Shown: positions 59,318 to 64,000 of the stretch, piece by piece
Position numbering within the stretch: position 1 is the stretch's first letter
Layout of the letters: each line of letters begins with the position of its first letter
The notes under the pieces: model-generated
Database searches by the model: none
What the model was told of the DNA's origin: nothing
Seen by the model: the letters and a program-made list of their open reading frames with translations, nothing else
Source of the DNA: Candidatus Nitrosocosmicus agrestis
GTDB lineage: Archaea > Thermoproteota > Nitrososphaeria > Nitrososphaerales > Nitrososphaeraceae
Assembly (NCBI RefSeq): GCF_008389435.1
Contig: NZ_VUYS01000011.1
Coordinates: forward strand, 1 to 64,000
Direction of reading: 5' to 3'
Length of the DNA: 64,000 nt
Program-made: the position numbers and the translations under genes

Positions 59318-59816
59318 ATATATAGTAATTCAATAGAACAATATGATTTTAAAGCATTTCATCTATTTCCTAAACTTTAAGAACCTTTCAAAGATTATGC
59401 GCTGTATTTTTTATAAAATCTTTCTTCAACGGTGGAATTGTGGAAACAAGGGGGATCAAATAAAAAGTGACCAGACAAAAAAAACCAATATTTTTCAATT
59501 TATTATTAAAGAGTTCATTTATAGCAAGGTACGAATGAGTTCATTTGAACCATCAAATTATTTTGAATCTTGTCCTGGTTATGCACTCTATACAAGGGAG
59601 ACTAAAAAAATTTTCGACTCCATGGTGATATGGAAGCCGTTATCCTGTGATTTCCCCAGGTAAGGGACCCAAAAATTATAATTATTTATCATGTATAGAT
59701 CAATGATCGGTTTATTTTCCGGGTCTGAATGAGAACTTTATAAGAAAGTATATCTTGAACATGTTAAATTATATCGGTATTTTATGAATTTATCCCTTCA
59801 ATGGTGGGATTTTATT
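59318..59816. other. Intergenic, one doubtful frame
   Basis: A 106-codon plus-strand frame (59343-59663) has a strongly hydrophobic/aromatic first half and a more protein-like end (SSFEPSNYFESCPGYALYTR). No homology or signals were recognised, so I do not call it. Confidence 0.4.
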
Positions 59817-61070
59817 TTACCTTAGATAGATTGTTACGTTAGTACCTGGATTTATTCTCTTTACAGTTATGATTCTTTCATCATAGTGATCACAAATTAT
59901 GTTATCATTCTTTAATTCAATTTTTTTGTCCACTTTGAAGGATACATCTGTTACTGCGTGTTGACTAGATTGGATAGTAATTTTATTACCTGTCTCTGTA
60001 AATTTGATTTTTCTTATGTCTTGTATTCTTTGATACAGATCATAAAAGTTCGTCTTCCATGAAAAGGGTATTTTATCAAGTAAATTCAGAATCAGACTCC
60101 ATTGGGTAAACAAATTGTCCCTAGTTATTTTGTATTGATGCCAATCGTAAAAGTAATGATGGTAATGGTTAAGGATGCAAATTGGATTCCTATATATTTT
60201 ACAGTGTGCAACAGTTCTATATACCCAATTTAAAAATACTTTCGATTCGCTTGCAATTAGTTCTTTTTCATCTTGTGAAATCGGATTAAGTTTGAGCCTT
60301 CTTGGTATGTACAGCGGTAATCCATTCTTGGGTTCGGCCTTAAAATAATCTAAATTTGACATCATAAGAGGTATTATAAAACCTTTGTTAGCAAATTTCT
60401 TAATGATTCTAAGAACAAGATACGATTTTATCTTGCTAGGTATCAGATTTGATCTGAACAATTTATGATATTTCGACTGGCCGTAGACTGGAATCATGCC
60501 TGCACGAGAAATTAAATTAATGTTTTCATAAGAAATATCATCATAAGGGGGAACGAATATTAGCGGATCAATATTAAATGACTTTTTTAAAATATTCCTG
60601 CCGATATTTAAATATGCTTCAAAATTACTTTCATATTTTTGATCTTTATTTACGGGATCGATTATATTATGTATTGGAACCTTTTCCCTTGAATCTTCTA
60701 CAGGGTTGAGTATTCTGGGATAAAACATCTCACTGAATTCTCCTCTGCCGTTAGATAGTTTGTGAGTAAGTCCATGTTGAATAATTTCGACCTGATTCAT
60801 TGCAATTTTTTCCCTTAAGTATGAGCATAACTTATCATTTTTTTCAATAGAATAGCAATTTTTTTGTACATTCCTATAATTTGGTGGGACGCAAGGATCA
60901 TTCATAGAAATTTGGTAGGGGATGATAGAAAAACTCACTTTAAAGCTTTTTTTCCAAGCTTCTGAATATATCAAATTTAGCTTATTATACTGAGTAAAAA
61001 AATTGATGTCATCATCACGTATTAAAATTGGGATCTTACCACAAGGTCCTATTAGTGGAACAATTTTCAA
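59817..61070 (-). CDS. Polysaccharide deacetylase-like protein (NodB/DUF2334 type)
   Basis: A 417-residue protein. The metal and catalytic motifs of the NodB fold are visible: Arg18-Asp19-Asp20-Asp21 (ILIRDDDINFF), His99-x3-His103 (IQHGLTHKLSNGRGEF) and FVPPYDDISYENINLISRAG. A later His motif (LNHYHHYFYDWHQ) matches the DUF2334-type end of the barrel. The C-terminal 70 residues are strand-rich (VSFKVDKKIELKNDNIICDH) and look like a small beta domain. Family members remove N-acetyl groups from surface or extracellular glycans. No signal peptide is visible, so it may act on cytoplasmic lipid-linked sugars. Confidence 0.82.
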   Translation of the reverse strand: MKIVPLIGPCGKIPILIRDDDINFFTQYNKLNLIYSEAWKKSFKVSFSIIPYQISMNDPCVPPNYRNVQKNCYSIEKNDKLCSYLREKIAMNQVEIIQHGLTHKLSNGRGEFSEMFYPRILNPVEDSREKVPIHNIIDPVNKDQKYESNFEAYLNIGRNILKKSFNIDPLIFVPPYDDISYENINLISRAGMIPVYGQSKYHKLFRSNLIPSKIKSYLVLRIIKKFANKGFIIPLMMSNLDYFKAEPKNGLPLYIPRRLKLNPISQDEKELIASESKVFLNWVYRTVAHCKIYRNPICILNHYHHYFYDWHQYKITRDNLFTQWSLILNLLDKIPFSWKTNFYDLYQRIQDIRKIKFTETGNKITIQSSQHAVTDVSFKVDKKIELKNDNIICDHYDERIITVKRINPGTNVTIYLR

Positions 61071-61586
61071 TTGTAATCAGATATAAATACCAAACTTTTA
61101 AATGATATACCTGTACGATCTATACCAAATAGCAAGTTCAGGATGATTCCATACATGTTTGCTCAGAGATACTTGTATATTTCTTAAAAACAAAAATTCA
61201 AAATTTAATAATCTGGTAACTAATAAAATAACAATATTATAGGATGTTATAAAAAAGACTAACAATGTATTTTTTCCTAGCATAATAGCTTTTGCCTAGA
61301 GTGGACATCATATGGCTTTATGAAGCTTTGAAGAGAAGATTAGAATTCTAAAAAAACTAACCCTGGACCTGATAGAATTTGTATCTGTCTGTTTCCAGAC
61401 CCCCTACTTATATTCTCATTTGGTTCTTCCAGTATGATATAATGGTTGAAGTCTGAATTAATTAATTTTCCAACATTTCGAAATACTTTCTGTCTCCTTT
61501 TATCAAACAAATGTCTTGATACCAAATTAAACTATTGTTGAGAATTTTGGAATAATAAATAAACCGGGTCTACTACATTTTACCTT
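61071..61586. other. Divergent spacer
   Basis: 516 bp between divergent genes with only short, unsupported minus-strand frames. Confidence 0.4.
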
Positions 61587-62402
61587 GTGGACCCGTATGA
61601 TGAACTAAAGCTTAACCTTTCTCACAATTCCAGGTCATTTAATTTATCCGATCTAAATCCTGACCTTTCTGGATCAAAGTCAAAGAAAGATTTGGAATCT
61701 GATTTAGATGCGATTTTGTCTAACCTTGCGGACCTTCATTACAAACTATACGCTGAAAATAAACGATCAGTTTTGGTAATATTGCAAGGGGTTGACGCTG
61801 CAGGAAAAGATGGAACTATTCGACAGGTAATGCGGGGCCTAAATCCTCAAAGTTGTAACATAAAGTCATTCAAAAAACCAAATGACGAAGAATTGTCGCA
61901 TGATTATCTTTGGAGGATACATAATTCAATCCCTTCCTATGGACATGTTGGTATTTTTAACCGGTCTTATTACGAAGATTTAGTCGAACCAGCAATTATT
62001 GGATCATTGCCGAAGAAAATATTTAAAAACAGGATTAGACAAGTAAATTTTTTTGAAAGATACCTATCGGAAAATAATGTTACAATAGTTAAAATATTCC
62101 TGTATATTAGTAAAGATGAACAAAAAAAGAGAATACTACAAAGAATACATGATCCCAAAAAGAATTGGAAATTTTCAGAGGCAGACCTGATAAGTCACAA
62201 GAATTGGCAAAAATATATGCAGTTATATTCAAATATCTTAAATCAAACGAACAAGAAATGGGCTCCTTGGTTTGTGATTCCAGCAAATGTAAAGTACTTT
62301 AGAAATTGGGCTGTTTCATCCATTTTACTAAGAATATTTGAAACAATTAATCCTCAATTTCCTAATATAAGCATAGATCCAGATAATTACATCTTTGAAT
62401 AA
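61587..62402 (+). CDS. ppk2: Polyphosphate kinase 2 family protein
   Basis: A 271-residue protein with GTG start. Walker A is GVDAAGKDGTIRQVMRGLNP (68-87), the PPK2 form. Lid and sensor segments ELSHDYLWRIHNSIPSYGHV and the Walker B region VGIFNRSYYEDLVEP (121-135) are typical, followed by FFERYLSENNVTIVKIFLYI and the WAPWFVIPANVKYFRNW C-terminal block. PPK2 enzymes transfer phosphate between polyphosphate and nucleoside mono- or diphosphates. Single-domain, complete length. The window shows no exopolyphosphatase or PPK1 next to it. Confidence 0.93.
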   Translation: MDPYDELKLNLSHNSRSFNLSDLNPDLSGSKSKKDLESDLDAILSNLADLHYKLYAENKRSVLVILQGVDAAGKDGTIRQVMRGLNPQSCNIKSFKKPNDEELSHDYLWRIHNSIPSYGHVGIFNRSYYEDLVEPAIIGSLPKKIFKNRIRQVNFFERYLSENNVTIVKIFLYISKDEQKKRILQRIHDPKKNWKFSEADLISHKNWQKYMQLYSNILNQTNKKWAPWFVIPANVKYFRNWAVSSILLRIFETINPQFPNISIDPDNYIFE

Positions 62403-62648
62403 GGCGTACATTTTAAATGCTGCTTGAAAAAAACTGATAAGGTATATTAGAGGCAAAACAATATGTCTATGTATATAAATCAAAAATTCATTTATAAAAT
62501 ACACTGTTTAATTGAGCAAAAATCTTGGCTAATAGTTAATACTATACGGCTGAGAAATAGGGTCAAAACAATAGATAAATCCACATTAAACTTGATTGTA
62601 GTTCTTTATAAGATAAAACTATTATTCATCTTATCCTTGATCTAGACC

Positions 62649-63197
62649 GTGAGTCCTACTGATTCATTAAGACGTGATCATCTTTTAATTGAAAAAATGA
62701 TAAATGCACTCAAAATTGTTTCTTCTATGCTAAGAGAAGGAAAATCAATTCCATCTCCAATATTAAAACAAGCAATTGACTTTTCAATCAATTTTACCAA
62801 CACCTGTCACCATGGCAAAGAAGAAGAATCTCTATTTCCGGCTTTGGAAAAAAAAGGTATGCCTAAACAAGGGGGGCCAATCGCTAGGATGCTCTACGAA
62901 CATGAAATAACAACGAACCTAGCAAGTGCCATAGTGGCATCTACGGAATCTTATTTACATGGGTCTGAAGCAGATAGATTAGTTTCAGATATTGATAATT
63001 ATGTTGAACATGTTGAAATGCATTTAGCAAAGGAAAATCAAAGGTTATTTGTTATGGCGGACATGATACTGTCCGATCAATCTCTAGATGTTGATCAAGA
63101 ATTAGAGGTAGTTGAAAAGACAAAGCTAGAAAGTATGAATCAATCGCGTCATCATTATGAAAAAATTGTTGATGAACTTGAAGCAATCAATAAGTGA
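62649..63197 (+). CDS. Hemerythrin-like HHE domain protein
   Basis: A 182-residue protein with GTG start. Ligands appear as His11 (DSLRRDHLLIEKM), His-His in TNTCHHGKEEESLFPALEKK, His in MLYEHEITTNL, and His-x3-Glu in YVEHVEMHLAKENQRLF. The H-H-G-K-E-E block is the same as in the first hemerythrin (41957-42580). Short C-terminal helices follow. Likely a cytoplasmic diiron protein handling oxygen, NO or iron. Confidence 0.92.
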   Translation: MSPTDSLRRDHLLIEKMINALKIVSSMLREGKSIPSPILKQAIDFSINFTNTCHHGKEEESLFPALEKKGMPKQGGPIARMLYEHEITTNLASAIVASTESYLHGSEADRLVSDIDNYVEHVEMHLAKENQRLFVMADMILSDQSLDVDQELEVVEKTKLESMNQSRHHYEKIVDELEAINK

Positions 63198-63503
63198 AGT
63201 GCCAGGTTAAGAATGTACAAGATTGAGAATCCCTTTTTTTTCTTGAGTATAGTCAAATTAATTAGAATTGGTTTTTCCCTTATTGTTATAGGTCTCTGAT
63301 TCTCCAATCAATTCAAATCAATTGACGATTTATTAGGCAAGACTATCAAGTAATAATTTGAATTTGGTTAGATTAAGAGCAACATTACCCCTTTCGTCAG
63401 TCAATAGACATTTTATCTAACCTAAATCAAGAGATGTTTCCCTTTATCTTAACACCTACCAATACAAGTGTAATTTATTTTTTGTAAAAAAATCAAAGGT
63501 TAT
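63198..63503. other. Convergent spacer
   Basis: 306 bp with T runs near both ends (63234-63241 and 63476-63485, the latter read as A run for the minus-strand gene); likely termination signals for both flanking genes. Confidence 0.45.
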
Positions 63504-64000
63504 CTAATGAAGGCCCGCTTCTTTGATTTTTGGATACTGGTACCAGCTTGGGCCCTCCTTTATTGGAATGATGTTTAGTTTCTTTCTAACTTCTTCTAGG
63601 GGCATTTCGACCATTTCCTCAAATTTAACAGGAAACAATGGTTTGCTCTCTTGTGCCATCTTGATACCTTTAGACAAGGTTTCAAAAATGGTAGATGAGT
63701 GAATTTTTTCTGAAGCTGGGATGCTCGCCAATCCTGGGAAGCAAGCTGAACCTACCGCAACTAGGTCAATTAACATAAATGCAGGATAGGAATACTGCGT
63801 AACGTTCAGAGCAATTACGCCTATTTCTCCAATGGCCATATTGAATCCACTTATTGTATGGTACATGTCATGAGTCTTTCTAACACGCATAGTTACATAA
63901 TCAGTGTCATTCTCTAAAGATACTCTGTCTCTGGCGCGATAAAAATGTGGTTCAAAGCCCATAGTTTTCATAATTAACGCATATGTGTAACCTAAAGAAT
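63504..64000 (-). CDS. Coq4-like protein, N-terminus beyond window
   Basis: 155 residues from the ATG at 63971, but the frame stays open to the window edge (LGYTYALIMKTMG...), and Coq4 proteins are longer, so the true start is probably outside. The zinc motif H-D-x2-H-x11-E is clear in RKTHDMYHTISGFNMAIGEI. The context TMRVRK before it and PLEEVRKKLNIIPIKEGPSW at the end also fit the family. In eukaryotes Coq4 acts in ubiquinone synthesis by oxidative decarboxylation of the ring C1. In an organism using menaquinone-like or other quinones the substrate is unknown. Confidence 0.78.
   Translation of the reverse strand, partial: SLGYTYALIMKTMGFEPHFYRARDRVSLENDTDYVTMRVRKTHDMYHTISGFNMAIGEIGVIALNVTQYSYPAFMLIDLVAVGSACFPGLASIPASEKIHSSTIFETLSKGIKMAQESKPLFPVKFEEMVEMPLEEVRKKLNIIPIKEGPSWYQYPKIKEAGLH

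Noticed and set aside
59343-59663. 106-codon plus-strand frame
   Set aside because: The first half is a hydrophobic/aromatic AT-rich translation with no start support; only the last 40 residues look protein-like.
1-64000. CRISPR array or rRNA
   Set aside because: No regularly spaced repeats with unique spacers and no rRNA-like conserved segments were seen; the only RNA gene supported is tRNA-Met.

Overview
The window looks like a low-GC, gene-sparse stretch of an ammonia-oxidising archaeon, most likely a Nitrosocosmicus-type member of the Nitrososphaerota (Thaumarchaeota). This is an inference from gene content, not a database match. The pointers are: a transcription factor B tail at the left edge; an archaeal tRNA-Met with no encoded CCA; a zinc-containing ferredoxin of the archaeal type; many small secreted proteins with archaeal signal peptides; multicopper oxidases; and TATA-type promoters about 25-30 nt before start codons, suggesting leaderless transcripts. 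Only about half the window is coding. Many genes stand alone and decayed genes are common, so it reads as an accessory region under slow erosion.

Layout. 1-10 kb: the TFB end, a winged-helix remnant, secreted proteins (one PepSY with a Met/His/Gly-rich tail), an ABM-type small monooxygenase, a decayed beta-lactamase-like hydrolase and an exported alpha/beta hydrolase. 10-20 kb: an IS remnant, a CxxC mini-protein, an exported FxLYD-like protein, a prohibitin-family protein, a Rieske-FNR fusion reductase, a patatin phospholipase and two copies of a 72-residue protein. 20-33 kb: a CDGSH protein, an sdhA fragment, an FMN reductase, a universal stress protein, two IS6-type insertions with target duplications, an ATP-cone protein, a two-CBS protein, an isochorismatase-type hydrolase, and an intact receiver next to a decayed one. 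33-42 kb: a CADD/TenA-like diiron protein, tRNA-Met, a patatin carrying an inserted C2H2 zinc finger, a fourth IS copy, and a frameshifted HTH/coiled-coil gene preceded by repeated AGTCAAAA boxes. 42-50 kb: hemerythrin, a zinc ferredoxin plus ABM operon, and the main feature, an operon of two multicopper oxidase paralogues. 50-64 kb: a second CBS protein, a decayed membrane protein, a class III cyclase, a 58-residue-repeat secreted protein, a flavodiiron-like MBL protein, small zinc ribbons, a nitroreductase, a polysaccharide deacetylase, PPK2, a second hemerythrin and a Coq4-like protein cut by the window edge.

The most notable finding is the 44.5-48.4 kb operon. Its two oxidases have lost copper ligands in opposite domains. 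The first protein keeps the four histidines of cupredoxin domain 1 and has lost those of domain 2. The second has lost those of domain 1, keeps every ligand of domain 2, and continues into a third blue-copper domain and a beta-propeller. Together they supply exactly one full set of eight trinuclear-cluster histidines, which suggests an obligate heteromeric oxidase. Many of the other genes fit redox, oxygen/NO and stress handling (hemerythrins, FMN reductase, Rieske-FNR, zinc ferredoxin, MBL-diiron, nitroreductase, USP, polyphosphate kinase).
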